Positions 32,461 to 42,454 are shown, counted from the stretch's first letter. The stretch: 64,000 bases of DNA from Syngnathus acus (GCF_901709675.1 NC_051089.1:20933508-20997507), one strand, 5' to 3'. The notes: generated by a model not told the origin, from the sequence alone. A program made the numbers and translations.

Positions 32461-33063
32461 AAAGGAAACAATGTTGTTTAAAAGATCAATTTGACCTTTG
32501 CAGGATGATCTGCTGTGTCGGATCTGGACTGCAATGAAAATATGATGTTTATATGTGTACTTTGTCAACAACCACTGTAGATGTTAAAGAATGGGATGAT
32601 TATATCTAAAATTAATGTGGATATTTTGTTTCAGGTAACTATAAGAGTTACTGAAAAACGAAACAATTGATTGCTAATGGCAAAACAAGCTGTAAAGACA
32701 AGAAGCAAAAATTGAATATGTCATATGTATGGATTTGCAACCGATTCTTTATGTTGTATCGTTGCCATTGACCAAAGATTGTGTGAAATCTGTCACATCT
32801 ACTGATTGTGAAATGTGTGACAGAGCATTCTATATAGTAATATCCATTGAAAAAAGAAAAAAGAAGCCATTGCTTTCAGAGAATGTAGTCAAGCTAAATT
32901 GTATATGTATCAACATGCCAAGATCTGGGAAAAAGCTGGAAAAACAAACAAACAAAATGTCTTTAAATTTGATAGGCGACAATGATCTGACTGAAATTGA
33001 TGCAATCAGAGTCCCCAGAGGAGTTCCTGATTAATAAGAATTAATTGACCAAATTGTAGCAGG
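32461..33063 (+). pseudogene. env: ERV A env surface-subunit remnant, badly decayed
   Basis: A 101-codon ORF (32729-33034) with several Cys residues lies just upstream of the transmembrane remnant and ends RVPRGVPD before two stops. Position suggests the end of the surface subunit. Recognition is weak except for this junction region. Confidence 0.4.
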
Positions 33064-33552
33064 ATGGGAGTCTTCCATTTGCTGGTGGTGTACGATGAAC
33101 AAGAACGTCGACATGATACATTACAACCATTGCAACATGCAGAAATTGGGCAAAGGACACAAGCGGGACTTGAGGCAGTGCACGAACAGCTAGCCACGCC
33201 TTCCCTAATGTCAATCCAGAACCGCAATGCTCTTGTTATGTTGTTGTCTGAGAAAGGAAGGGTCTACGCAATGTTCAGGGAACAATGCTGCACCTTCATC
33301 CAGAATGACACCGCCCCTGATGGGAGCCTGACGAAGGCGATTGCAAGCTTGCAATCCCTCAAAACGAGGATGAAAGAGCACAACAAGTGGATGACTGCTT
33401 TTGGGAAGTATAAAGCCCTTGTGTCCTCAATTACTGCTATACTCACCTTGTGTGGTTGTTGTTGTATTCCATGTCTCCGTGCTCTGTTTAATCGTCTCAT
33501 CACTACAGCAATATCGCCCATGGAAGACAAGATGGCCGGGGTATGCCTCTAA
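33064..33552 (+). pseudogene. env: ERV A env transmembrane-subunit remnant (162 codons)
   Basis: The transmembrane subunit of gamma-type retroviral envelopes is recognisable: a heptad region, a QNRNALVMLL stretch typical of the conserved mid-ectodomain, a Cys pair at residues 75-76, and a C-terminal hydrophobic segment with a CGCCC cluster (about 130-134). In the CX6CC motif of this class the first Cys position (residue 68) is Tyr here. The fusion peptide region and surface subunit are not in frame, so it is not functional. Confidence 0.75.
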
Positions 33553-33790
33553 TGTCTGAACGCCAGCATGTTGATGATAACGATGATGATGATGGAATTT
33601 TTGCACTTGGGTCTACAGACTTCTTCCCAGATCTGGGTGTTTCCGAATGATAATATCGCAACGTTTATCCTTTCTTGGTGTAAACTTATTTGTGCTCATA
33701 CTTGTGATCCTACGGCTGAAAATCTTTTTGAAGTGGCCGGTTTTCGGTGATAAGATGGTCTCTGAGAACTTATGATACTCAGGGGGGAAT
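33553..33790 (+). promoter_or_regulatory. ERV A 3' region and polypurine tract
   Basis: Non-coding stretch after env. It ends with AGGGGGGAAT directly before the 3' LTR, the purine tract expected to prime plus-strand synthesis. Confidence 0.75.
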
Positions 33791-34491
33791 TGTTAGAAAA
33801 ATGTATATATATGTTATCATGCGTTCTCTAATCAATGCTTTACCGCAATATTACTGCAATATATGCTTGCTGTTTGGCCTTGCTGTTTTTATGATGTACC
33901 ACAGAAGAGAAAAGGTACGGCTGGGCCAGGAGAGAGGTCAGACAGGACGCAGCTGATAACTCAGCAAAAAGAAGACATCTACCGAGACAGTTCCTTCTTA
34001 ACAAAGACCGCTTTGTTAGACAACATGCCTCATTGCTGTCTTGCACTTCAGATGAACCTACAAGTGACCATCAAAGTCTGGGTTTTCCAAGCTATCTTGA
34101 TCGTTAGATTATGTTTGTGCGTATCCAGTAATTAATAACCTAGCTTGTCTCATCCTACTCAAGGTCGTAAAACCTCCCTTGCTAGAGCTCAAGGACTTTC
34201 TCTTCTCTTCTCAACTCAAACTCCTTTTTCTCACGTTCTTATTATTTTGCTTACGAGGCAAAGCCCACGTGCTCCCCCCTTCCTTTAGGGGCTTTTGCCT
34301 CACAATTGTGGGTAGGGCAAATCCAAATAAAAAGAGCGGGAGTGTACACAGATATTTAGTGTTGTGAGATTGTTGTAAACTATCTGTACTGCACTCCTCG
34401 CGAGAAAAGACTTGATATTCTGTCTCACTTGTGGTTTGTTTGCTGATGCTCTTCTCTTAATAGTTGTTCAGTCAGCGATTTAAACCTGACA
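33791..34491 (+). repeat. ERV A 3' LTR (701 bp)
   Basis: TGTTAG...CTGACA, matching the 5' LTR apart from one additional 5-bp ttctc unit. It is followed by the target duplication TTTTG. Confidence 0.92.
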
Positions 34492-34513
34492 TTTTGAATA
34501 TGTTCAAGATAAA

Positions 34514-34617
34514 GATATCAAAGCATGTGAAGTGATCAACTATACTAAAAATAACATGTGAAGTGGTCAACTATACTTGTAAGTAAGTGATGTGTTAATG
34601 ATCAAATAAAAATTTGT
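34514..34617. repeat. Inverted copy of the composite's own target region
   Basis: Reverse-complemented, about 34546-34617 reads through the left flank (26245-26283) and right flank (34712-34741) of the composite element as one uninterrupted sequence, that is, an empty site. A further partial copy of GTGAAGTGATCAACTATAC is at 34519-34537. Confidence 0.6.
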
Positions 34618-35164
34618 GAAAAAAAACATATATAAGTCGCTCCTGAGTATAAGTCGCCCCCTCACCCAAACTATGAAAAAAAACGCGACTTATAGTCCGA
34701 AAATTACGGTAGTATAGTTGATCACTTCACATGTTATTTTCACTTTAAAACGCATGAGGGCCCACTATGGCTGTGGAATAATTGGAGCCTCACTGACAAT
34801 GAGTTCCATTCACTGACTTCCGGAGTGAGGATATTGAATGATTTGGAGTGACACAGATGCTTCGATAAACTTGTTATTTGTGTTATAGTTATTTGATATA
34901 TCGTTTATTTAGAGTAGCAACGTCTATGTTGTTAGACTTCATTAGTTTCCGATTGTCTAACAAGGCCGTGAAGGCAGCAGGTGGGGGGGAGACGGGAAGA
35001 ACGATCCAGGGCGCTTGCTTATAGCATTGTGTGTTGGCTCATATGTTGAGCTCTTGTTTTGTGAAATAAAGTGCCGGTTACCAAACCCACGTCTTGCCTG
35101 GTACTTTGGTAACGCTACAATATAGTTATATACGTAGATCTCTGGAATAATTGGAGCCGCAACT

Positions 35165-35260
35165 GACGACGAGGCAGACGACGAGGCAGACGACGAGGCT
35201 GACGACGAGGCTGACGACGAGGCTGACGACGAGGCTGACGACGAGGCTGACGACGAGGCT
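35165..35260. repeat. 12-bp minisatellite, eight units
   Basis: Eight successive GACGACGAGGCT (two with A at the last base) units, directly followed by GACGTCAGCGG. It could encode acidic or SASS-type peptide repeats in different frames but no gene is associated. Confidence 0.95.
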
Positions 35261-35462
35261 GACGTCAGCGGCGCACGTAGTTCCGGAGTCAACAGCTTTT
35301 TCTTTTTTTTTTTTTTTAAATGACACATCGGATGAATATTCCAATGGATTTAATGATTTGGAGTGACATGGTTGGTTCGTTAAAATTGCTGTTTATATTA
35401 CATTTATTTGATATATCTAGCCTGACGTCAGCGGCGCACGTAGTTCCGGAGTCAACAGCTGT

Positions 35463-35499
<37 letters not shown>

Positions 35500-35633
35500 T
35501 GACAATACAAAGATTCCGATGGATTTAATAATTTGGAGTGACACGGATGGTTCGATAAAATTGTTTATATTACATTTATTTGATATATCTAGTCTGACGT
35601 CAGCGGCGCACGTAGTTCCGGAGTCAACATCTG
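35260..35633. repeat. Tandem modules with TGACGTCA (periods 163 and 172 bp)
   Basis: The block TGACGTCAGCGGCGCACG recurs at 35260, 35423 and 35595, each followed by tagttccggagtcaacatc-like sequence and a poly-T tract, then the GGAGTGACACGGATGGTT core. The 8-mer TGACGTCA is the consensus cAMP-response element palindrome. Function is not shown. Confidence 0.85.
35464..35496. repeat. Poly-T tract (33 bases)
   Basis: An uninterrupted run of T within the module array. Long homopolymers such as this are prone to length error in assemblies. Confidence 0.95.
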
Positions 35634-36178
35634 TGTTTTTTTTTGTTTGTTTTTTAAATGACAGAAGATGAAAATTCCGATGGATTTAATGATTTGGAGT
35701 GACACGGATGGTTCAATAAAATTGTTGTTTATATTATTGTTATTTGATATATAGTTTATATATCGTTATATCGTTGTATGGAATAATTTGAACTGCAACT
35801 GACAACGACGACGACTCCGACGTCAGCAGCACAAGAAAGGACGAAGAATACGATCGATGGATTTAATGATTTGGAGTGACACAGATGGTTTGATAAACGT
35901 GTTATTTATGTTATAGTTATTTGAATAACTGTTAATGTTATGTCAGGCCTGTTCTCAGCTCCTCGTTTGTGTTTATGTCACGTTAGCATACCGTATCGTC
36001 TAGCCTGTTGTTGCTGGTTCATGTCTGTTCTTGGTGTTGGATTTTGTCAAATAAATTTTCCCCAAAATGCGACTTAAACTCCAGTGCGACTTATATATGT
36101 TTTTTCTCCCCTTTATGGTGCATTTTATGGCTGATGCGACTTGTACTCCGAGCAACTTTTAGTCCGAAAAATACGGTA

Positions 36179-37645
36179 ATTGTGTCTTGTTGTACAAAAT
36201 TTACTCTAACATACAGAATACTATAGGCTACTGTAAGGTCTATTTACAGGCTTTATACGCTAAGTGCATTTTCCCACTGAAAGACGACCAAATAAACGTG
36301 AAAGGGGAGCCATTTTCTCTCAACCACAAGATTGATTGTTCATATGGTCCTTCAGAATAATGTCATCCGACTCCATAAAATCCAGCAGAGTTCTTGAAGA
36401 CAATGTCAACTCTGATTGAATCAACAATGTGTCTTTATCAACTAATTGACCATGTCCTCCAACGCAACAGCATCAGCATGAAACAAATGTACAGACTCCC
36501 TTTTTGAGAGCAACTCTGCCAGAGTCAAAGAACTAAGATATCGGTATGTGCAAGTAATGGCTTTCTCAAACTACATGACTATTTTGTAGTTCACAACGGT
36601 CATGCTGACTACAAGATGAATATTGTTCAGTGTCTTGAAGCAGCGTCATGTCGCACTTTAAGTCAGTCACCGACCAGATCGCGCCCAATCGTCGCGGGCA
36701 TCTTACAAAATTCAGTCCATTCCTTTTCATGCCATTTAGTTTGTTTGTGCGCGGCTGAGTGTCTTATTGGTCACTGCCTAAAAACCAATTGAAGAATGTC
36801 GTAGAACATGTCACATTATGCCGCAAGATGAATACAAATTTTGACATGCCAAACTTTCGCCGTCATAGTCGTTTATTTCACACTACACGGGCTACGACAT
36901 GTCAAGACAACTCAAAATCGGCCACGACTCACTACATTCATACGCTCATTTATCAGGCATTTGTGTCACCTGACATCGGCATAAGTGTAACCTACACACA
37001 CTTTCAGTACACTTCTATGCTCAAAGTCCGACTGTTACTCTATGATAGTAGTTGCTACTATTACAATACAGTATGTAAATCTGGAGTGCATACTGTACAT
37101 ATACCATTGAAGAAGTCTGTATTTGTATGTCGCCTACTGCGATGTGGATTAGTTCCTTTGGCCAGACCTCTGTCTTTTCTTTCTCTTTCCCTTTCTTTCT
37201 CTTACTGTATTTTCCCTATTAATTTCTCATGTTCAACAGAAAGTCACCCAGTGATTCTGAGATGGAATATTGGACTTTTTTTTAATCAACATTGTTCACA
37301 AAACATAATAATGTAATGTTCATGGTTAAACACGCACAGCACACTATTAGTAGTCACCGCCAGAGATGCTCTCCAGCGCATACATTCATGAGAGACCAAA
37401 CAAACCTGAGGGACCCAATTTGGCTGCTCATCTTCATGTATATCAAACATCATCTGTGTTAGAAGAGTTTATTACAATATCCAAGTCCTCAGGGACAGGG
37501 ACATGGAAATGACTCAGCATTTACACATCAGTGGGTAAATGAATTTTGTTAGCGTATGTTGTGCTGTTATGGCGGGATATGGCTTGACCTTTCCTGAAAC
37601 CTTTATCATAATTTGTAGTCACGTGTGGTTAAGGGATGAGGTTAC
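36179..37645. other. golgb1 intron, no assigned element
   Basis: Intronic DNA of ordinary composition. A 185-codon plus-strand ORF at 36759-37316 has a biased, low-complexity C-terminus (runs of Ser/Leu/Phe from a CTTT-rich stretch) and no motif I recognise, so I do not call it a gene. Confidence 0.5.
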
Positions 37646-37779
37646 CTGTAAGGTCTCAAAGCGTGCCTGCAGCTGTAGACGATCTTCAAGACCTTGACAA
37701 CGCTCTTCCAGGCTCAGTATCTGCTCTTGTAATTGATTTCTCTCTACCTCCAGCTCCTCCACCACAGTCCGCAAACCAT
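37646..37779 (-). CDS. golgb1: golgb1 exon, 134 bp
   Basis: On the minus strand the exon follows an attaaag acceptor and is followed by a gtaacc donor. Two leading bases complete a codon from an upstream exon outside the resolved part, then [20 protein letters not shown] and further heptads end at LQARFETLQ in phase 0. This joins NETDKLQ of exon 20545-20654. The RFET stretch resembles the N-terminal region of mammalian giantin as I recall it. The acceptor is weak (a purine-rich aaaaattaaag), so the upstream boundary is less certain than the others. Confidence 0.75.
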
Positions 37780-38168
37780 CTTTAATTTTTAGGAAGAAAT
37801 AAGAAAGAAAGAGAATTATTAAGTTTTAGAAGGAAATACAGACAGCAATTTGTCTGCTTGATATCTACACAGTCTATAAGGTATATAGAGATAAAGTATA
37901 GGCGCACGCTGAAGTTTACACACATTCATCAAGAATGTCATTCATTTGGGATTTTTTTTTTTTTAAGAACCATTATTTTCCCGGGTTGCTTGACCATACG
38001 GCAAACATTGTCAATGACTGATGATTTAAACAAGAAAAGGTCATTAGCATATCAGTGAATAAAACTATTAGAAATTAGTCTACATGTACAGAGTTGTGGA
38101 AAGTGTTTGGCGACTACCTGAGTGTCTTTGCATAAACGTTTCAAATCATCAAGCCAATATCTCACAAA
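37780..38168. other. golgb1 intron, no assigned element
   Basis: AT-rich intronic DNA; nothing recognisable except short homopolymers. Confidence 0.5.
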
Positions 38169-38214
38169 GAAAATGAACTAAATACAAAATGCAGTTTCTA
38201 TATGATGACTGAAG
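38169..38214. repeat. 46-bp direct repeat flanking a composite element (left)
   Basis: The sequence starting gaaaatgaac and ending atgactgaag matches 42946-42991 with three differences. The copies sit just outside the two termini of the element 38223-42940. Confidence 0.85.
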
Positions 38215-38614
38215 ATTGATTACCGTAATTTTCGGACTATAAGTCGCGGTTTTTTTCAGTTTGGGTGGGGGGGCGACTTATACTCAGGAGCGACTTATGT
38301 GTTTTGTTTTTTTTCAAAAAATTCAAAAAAAAAAAATGAAACCGCGATAAACTTAGACTTAGACTTAGACAGACTTAGACTTAGACAGAACTTTATTGTC
38401 ATTTTGTCAACACTAGGTGTGTACAAAACGAAATTTCGTTGCATACGGCTTTCAGCAATGTAGAGGTATTTCGGCTGGTTAAAAAAAAAAAAAAAAGTGA
38501 CATTCTATATAAAAATATGAAATAAGATAATTATAAAGTACAAGGTGCAGCAGTGATAAAGTATGTGAACAGTGCAGGAGACAAAAACAGTATTTACAAG
38601 TGTGCAGAGGAGTG

Positions 38615-38899
38615 CTACGTTTGAATGTTCAACAGTCTGACGACAGCAGGGAAAAAACTATTGCAGAACCTGGTGGACCTGCAGCGGATGCTGCGAAACC
38701 TCTTCCCAGAGGGCAGCAGGGAGAACAGTCCATGGTGGGGGTGTGATGGGTCACTGATAATATTTCGGGCTCGGGACACGCAGCGCTGGGATGACAAGTC
38801 CTGAATGGAGGGAAGAGGAGCCCCGATGATCCTCTCTGCTGTCCTCACCACTCTCCTCAGGTTCTTCCAATCGGAGGCGCTGCAACCTCCACACCACAC
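38615..38899 (-). pseudogene. LINE ORF2 C-terminal part in a shifted frame
   Basis: Reads MWCGGCSASDWKNLRRVVRT and FSLLPSGKRFRSIRCR, the conserved terminal region of Rex1-like ORF2, ending at a stop at 38615-38617. It continues the 38926-41619 frame after a single-base shift near 38945. Confidence 0.8.
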
Positions 38900-38925
38900 C
38901 GAGAGACAGCTTGTCAGAATGCTCT

Positions 38926-41619
38926 CTATGGTGCTTCGGTAGAACGTCTCATGATGGGTGGGGGCAGGTGGGCTCTCCTCATCCTCCGCAGGAAGTACAA
39001 GCGCTTCTGTGCCCTCTTGACCAGTGTTGTGGTGTTCACAGTCCAGGTGAGGTCGTCTGTGATGTGGACTCCCAGGAATTTAGTGCTGCTGACCACCTCC
39101 ACAGCTGAGCTGTTGATGATCAGTGGAGCGTGGTGAGGCTGGTTCTTCCTGAAGTCGACGATGATCTCCTTCGTCTTCTCCACATTCAGGATCAGGCTAT
39201 TTTCTCTGCACCAGCCCACCAACTGCTCCACCTCCTCTCTGTAGTCCAGGTCGTTGTTGTCCCTGATGAGGCCCACCACCGTTGTGTCGTCTGCAAACTT
39301 CACGATGTGATTGGTGGTGAACCTGGGGGCGCAGTCGTGTGTCATCAGGGTGAACAGCAGGGGGCTCAGGACGCAGCCCTGAGGGGAGCCTGTGCTGAGG
39401 GTGATGACATCGGAGGTGTTCTGTCCGACCCGGACTGACTGAGGTCTGTTGGTGAGGAAGTCTAGCAGCCAGTTCCGAAGGGGGGTGCTGAAGCCCAGGT
39501 GTTCCAGTTTTTCCACCAGATGTTGTGGAATGATGGTGTTAAACGCTGAGCTGAAGTCCAGGAACAGCAACCGCACGTGGGTGTTCCTCTCCTCCAGGTG
39601 AGCCAGGCTCAGGTGAAGAACGGAGGAGATGGCATCCTCAGTGGAGCGGTTCTGCCGGTAGGCAAACTGGAACGGATCGAATGTTGGGGGGAGTCTGGAG
39701 ACGATGTGATCTTTGAGCAGCCTTTCGAAGCACTTCATCATGATGGGAGTCAGTGCCACAGGTCTGTAGTCATTCCATGAGGTGATTTGAGGTTTCTTCG
39801 GCACCGGAATGATGGAGGCAGCCTTGAAGCACACTGGCACTTTGGCTTGGTCCAGCGAGATGTTAAAAATGTCTGTGATGACACCAGCCAGCTGGCCTGC
39901 ACATTCCTTGAACACCCGCCCAGGTATGTTGTCGGGGCCTGGGGCCTTACGTGGGTTGACTCTTCTCAGAGTCTTCCACACGTCGGCTGAGTCAAGGCAG
40001 AGGACCTCCTCTTCCTGGTGGGGAACAGTTTTAACTGCCGGAGTGCTGTTTAGTGCCTCAAAACGCCCAAAGAAGTTATTTAGACCATTTAGGAAGTCAG
40101 CATCAACCTCACCCACCGGGGGGGAGGGTGAGTTGTAGTCCGTGATCGCCCGTATGCCTTGCCACATACTCCTGGTGTTATTGGCGTCGTGGAAAAAATC
40201 CTGAATTTTCCGACTGTGGCTTCGCTTCGCTAGCCTGATGGCACGGTTCAAGTTGGCTCTCGCTGTCCTCAGTGCCTCCTTGTCGCCAGACTTGAAGGCT
40301 GAGTTCCGTGCTCGTAGCATATGACGTACATCCTCAGTCATCCAGGGTCGTTGGTTGGCTCGGGTGATGATGTTCTTAGTGGTGCTGACGTCCTCGGAGC
40401 ATTTGTTGATGTAGGCTGACACAGTCATGGCGTACTCATCAATGTTGATCTGATTGTCATATGTTGCTGCTGATTTGAACATGTCCCAGTCAGAGCACTC
40501 AAAGCAGTCCTGGAGTGCCTCCATGGCCCCCTCAGACCACACCCTCACCTGCTTCACTGTGGGTTTTGCTCTGATCAGCAGGGGCCTGTATGCAGGGGTT
40601 AGCATAACAGATAGGTGGTCTGAAGAGCCGAGGTGGGGGCGGGGGGCTGCTCTGAATGCATCCTTTATATTGGTGTAAACCAAGTCCAGAGTGTTCTCTC
40701 CCCGAGTTGGAAAATCCACGTGTTGGTAAAAATGAGGGAGAATAGTCTTCATGCTAGCCTGGTTGAAGTCCCCAGCAATGATGAAAACCCCCTCTGTGTG
40801 CGTGGATTGCAGCTCACTGATCGTCCGATAGAGAACCCTCATGGCCTCTTTAGTGTTAGCGCTAGGAGGCACGTACACAGCCGTGATGCTAACAACAGTA
40901 AACTCTCTGGGCAGGTAGAAGGGTCTGCAGTTAACAGTCAAAAGCTCGATGTCCGAAGAGCAGAAGCTGGCGACAGATCTAGCATTTTTGCACCAGTTGT
41001 TGTTGATGTAGACACACAGCCCACCTCCTCGGGATTTACCGCTTAGCTCGCTGTTTCTGTCGGCGCGGAATGTAGCGAGCCCCTCCAGGCTAACGGCGTT
41101 GTCCGGCATTGATGAGTTCAGCCATGTCTCCGTCAGGATGAGAGCGCAGCAGTTCCTAACTTCCCTCTTTGAAGAGAGTTCCAGTTTTAGATGGTCCATT
41201 TTATTATCCAGTGAGCGGACGTTGGAGAGGAAGATGGATGGAAGCGGCGGTTTGTAGGGGTTAGCTCTCAGCTTAGCCGTTAGCCCACCTCGACAGCCGC
41301 GCTTTCGCCGCCGGTCACACCGCCTACGCTTACTCCTCCTCCGGCGTGTGTTGCCCGGCGAGCCCGCTGCGTCGTGAGCTCCTGGGGCTAGCGCCCTAAG
41401 CACTCCGAGGCTACGCAAACAGACTAGGGTCGTTGTGGCTACGAGTCCGAAAACACTCGATGACCGTACCTCCAGCAGGCGCTGGCGATCGTACACTACT
41501 CTACTGGATGGATAAACTAAACTTTGTGTTGTTTGTAGTGTCCTAGGCGACATATTTTGTGAATATCCCCGTAGATTGCTGAGACGCGTAGCGGCCGCGG
41601 CCAACTGGGGCGCCGCCAT
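38926..41619 (-). CDS. LINE ORF2: endonuclease-reverse transcriptase, one frameshift from full length
   Basis: 897 codons. The N-terminus is basic (RRRRSKRRRCDRRRKRG near residues 92-108). The APE-type endonuclease follows with SNVRSLDNKMD, LTETWLNSS (catalytic Glu), IAGDFNQ and SSDHLSV (Asp-His). The RT follows with RKAPGPDNIPG, LFLDFSSAFNTI, GSPQGCVLSPLLF and the catalytic KFADDTTVVG, then SSTKFLGVHI. The frame ends prematurely after RRSTEAP because of a shift near 38945; the C-terminal part continues in another frame to 38615. It acts by nicking target DNA and copying its own RNA. Apart from this shift I see no stop, so the copy is young. Confidence 0.85.
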   Translation of the reverse strand: MAAPQLAAAATRLSNLRGYSQNMSPRTLQTTQSLVYPSSRVVYDRQRLLEVRSSSVFGLVATTTLVCLRSLGVLRALAPGAHDAAGSPGNTRRRRSKRRRCDRRRKRGCRGGLTAKLRANPYKPPLPSIFLSNVRSLDNKMDHLKLELSSKREVRNCCALILTETWLNSSMPDNAVSLEGLATFRADRNSELSGKSRGGGLCVYINNNWCKNARSVASFCSSDIELLTVNCRPFYLPREFTVVSITAVYVPPSANTKEAMRVLYRTISELQSTHTEGVFIIAGDFNQASMKTILPHFYQHVDFPTRGENTLDLVYTNIKDAFRAAPRPHLGSSDHLSVMLTPAYRPLLIRAKPTVKQVRVWSEGAMEALQDCFECSDWDMFKSAATYDNQINIDEYAMTVSAYINKCSEDVSTTKNIITRANQRPWMTEDVRHMLRARNSAFKSGDKEALRTARANLNRAIRLAKRSHSRKIQDFFHDANNTRSMWQGIRAITDYNSPSPPVGEVDADFLNGLNNFFGRFEALNSTPAVKTVPHQEEEVLCLDSADVWKTLRRVNPRKAPGPDNIPGRVFKECAGQLAGVITDIFNISLDQAKVPVCFKAASIIPVPKKPQITSWNDYRPVALTPIMMKCFERLLKDHIVSRLPPTFDPFQFAYRQNRSTEDAISSVLHLSLAHLEERNTHVRLLFLDFSSAFNTIIPQHLVEKLEHLGFSTPLRNWLLDFLTNRPQSVRVGQNTSDVITLSTGSPQGCVLSPLLFTLMTHDCAPRFTTNHIVKFADDTTVVGLIRDNNDLDYREEVEQLVGWCRENSLILNVEKTKEIIVDFRKNQPHHAPLIINSSAVEVVSSTKFLGVHITDDLTWTVNTTTLVKRAQKRLYFLRRMRRAHLPPPIMRRSTEAP

Positions 41620-41696
41620 CTTGGAATTTATTTAAACGAACCGCAATGTAGCAAGGGATTACTGTAATTTGAATTTCAAGTGACGACAGCAGCGCG

Positions 41697-41897
41697 AAAC
41701 CATCTGCGTCACTCCAATTCATTAAATCCATCAATCGTCCTTTGTCAACAATGCGTGCGCGCCGCTGACGGCTTTTGCACTTAAAAATATTCCACAGGCC
41801 CATATAACGATATATAAATTATATATCAAATAACTATTATATAAGCAATAATGTTATCAAACCATCTGTGCACTCTAAATCATTAAATCCATCGATC
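41697..41897. repeat. 201-bp inverted repeat, left arm
   Basis: Reverse complement of 42455-42655 with only one mismatch seen by eye. Both arms share a private change in the module core (tagagtgcacag in place of the usual tggagtgacacag). Confidence 0.88.
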
Positions 41898-42454
41898 CGC
41901 TGGACGAGTCGATCTTTGTCCTTTATGTAAACAACCGTCGCGCTGCTGACGCGCGACGGCGACGTCGCGTCGCGCTGCTGTCGCGCTCGCTGCTGTCGCG
42001 CGTCACTCGTCCAGCTTACTTTCACTTTCGTGGATTGAAGTCGGGCGCCGGCGCTCGGCCGGGTGGCTGTCCAGGGACGGTGGATGGGGCTCGGACAATG
42101 CTTTTACGCACGCCTGGGCCTACTCTACCGAGCTGTCTTTCAGCTCCGTGGATGGAAGTCGAGGGCCGGCGCTCAGCCGGGTGGCTGTCCGAGGACGGTG
42201 GATGGGGCTCGGTCATGGCTTCTACGCACGCCCGGTCCTATCGTATGGAGCTCTCGTCCCCTTCCGTGGCTGGACGTCCACGCCGCCACACGCCTGTAAG
42301 TTTGTTTTGTTAAATAAAGAGCCGTTTACCAAACCCACGTCTTTCCTTGAACTTTGTTAACGCTACAATATAGTTATATAGTAGATCTGTGGAATAACGA
42401 CGAGGCTGACGTCAGGGCGCACGCGCGGCGATGTTGACAAAGGACGAGGAATTT
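41898..42454. other. Loop between inverted arms: GC-rich segment and 118-bp-type units
   Basis: The segment 41935-42005 is dense in CGCG and GTCGCGCTGCTG repeats. A short stem, gctggacgagt (41899-41909) with actcgtccagc (42004-42014), encloses it. Units of the 118-bp family follow at 42030-42290, giving spurious ORFs on both strands. Confidence 0.75.

Larger units (their letters stand above)
27637..34491 (+). mobile_element. Endogenous retrovirus A, complete but defective
   Basis: Two LTRs (27637-28332, 33791-34491), a primer-binding site resembling the 3' end of tRNA-Pro, a leader, an intact short gag ORF, a long non-coding centre, integrase and envelope remnants, and a polypurine tract. 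The 5-bp target duplication TTTTG lies at 27632-27636 and 34492-34496. The LTRs are nearly identical, so the insertion is young, yet pol and env are non-functional. The envelope remnant is of the gamma type. Confidence 0.9.
26285..34709 (-). mobile_element. CCGTAATTTTCGG-type composite holding a solo LTR and an ERV
   Basis: The left end CCGTAATTTTCGGACTATAA follows TA (26283-26284); the right end AGTCCGAAAATTACGG is followed by TA (34710-34711). The left part has the same subterminal region and TGTGTCACTCCAA modules as the other elements of this group. A solo LTR (26835-27414) and an ERV (27637-34491) have inserted. The segment 34492-34617 before the right end is not typical of the family, so the pairing of the two ends is probable rather than certain. 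Confidence 0.55.
34712..36176 (+). mobile_element. Module array ending in a CCGTATTTTTCGG terminus
   Basis: The right end AGTCCGAAAAATACGG is followed by TA (36177-36178); no left terminus is found. It contains at least four modules with the core GGATTTAATGATTTGGAGTG, then TTTGATATAT stretches and GACGTCAGCGGCGCACG blocks. No ORF of interest. Confidence 0.65.
38353..41632 (-). mobile_element. Near full-length Rex1/CR1-like LINE (3.3 kb)
   Basis: Flanked by the short direct repeat TAAAC (38348-38352 and 41633-41637). The 3' end on the minus strand is gacaataaagttctgtc followed by AAGTCT-type short tandem repeats. The 5' UTR is very short: the ORF begins 13 bases from the left flank after ccaagATGG, a good start context. 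It carries endonuclease plus reverse transcriptase in one frame. Confidence 0.85.

Noticed and set aside
35126-35366. Acidic or Ser-Ala repeat protein encoded by the 12-bp minisatellite
   Set aside because: All three frames are open only through the repeat, with no start context or further coding sequence.
34712-36176. A bacterial-type regulon of TGACGTCA operators
   Set aside because: The setting is a fish intron full of transposons; the motif comes with the repeat module and is better compared with a vertebrate CRE.
36759-37316. 185-codon plus-strand ORF
   Set aside because: No recognisable domain, low-complexity stretch from CTTT-rich DNA, intronic position; consistent with chance.
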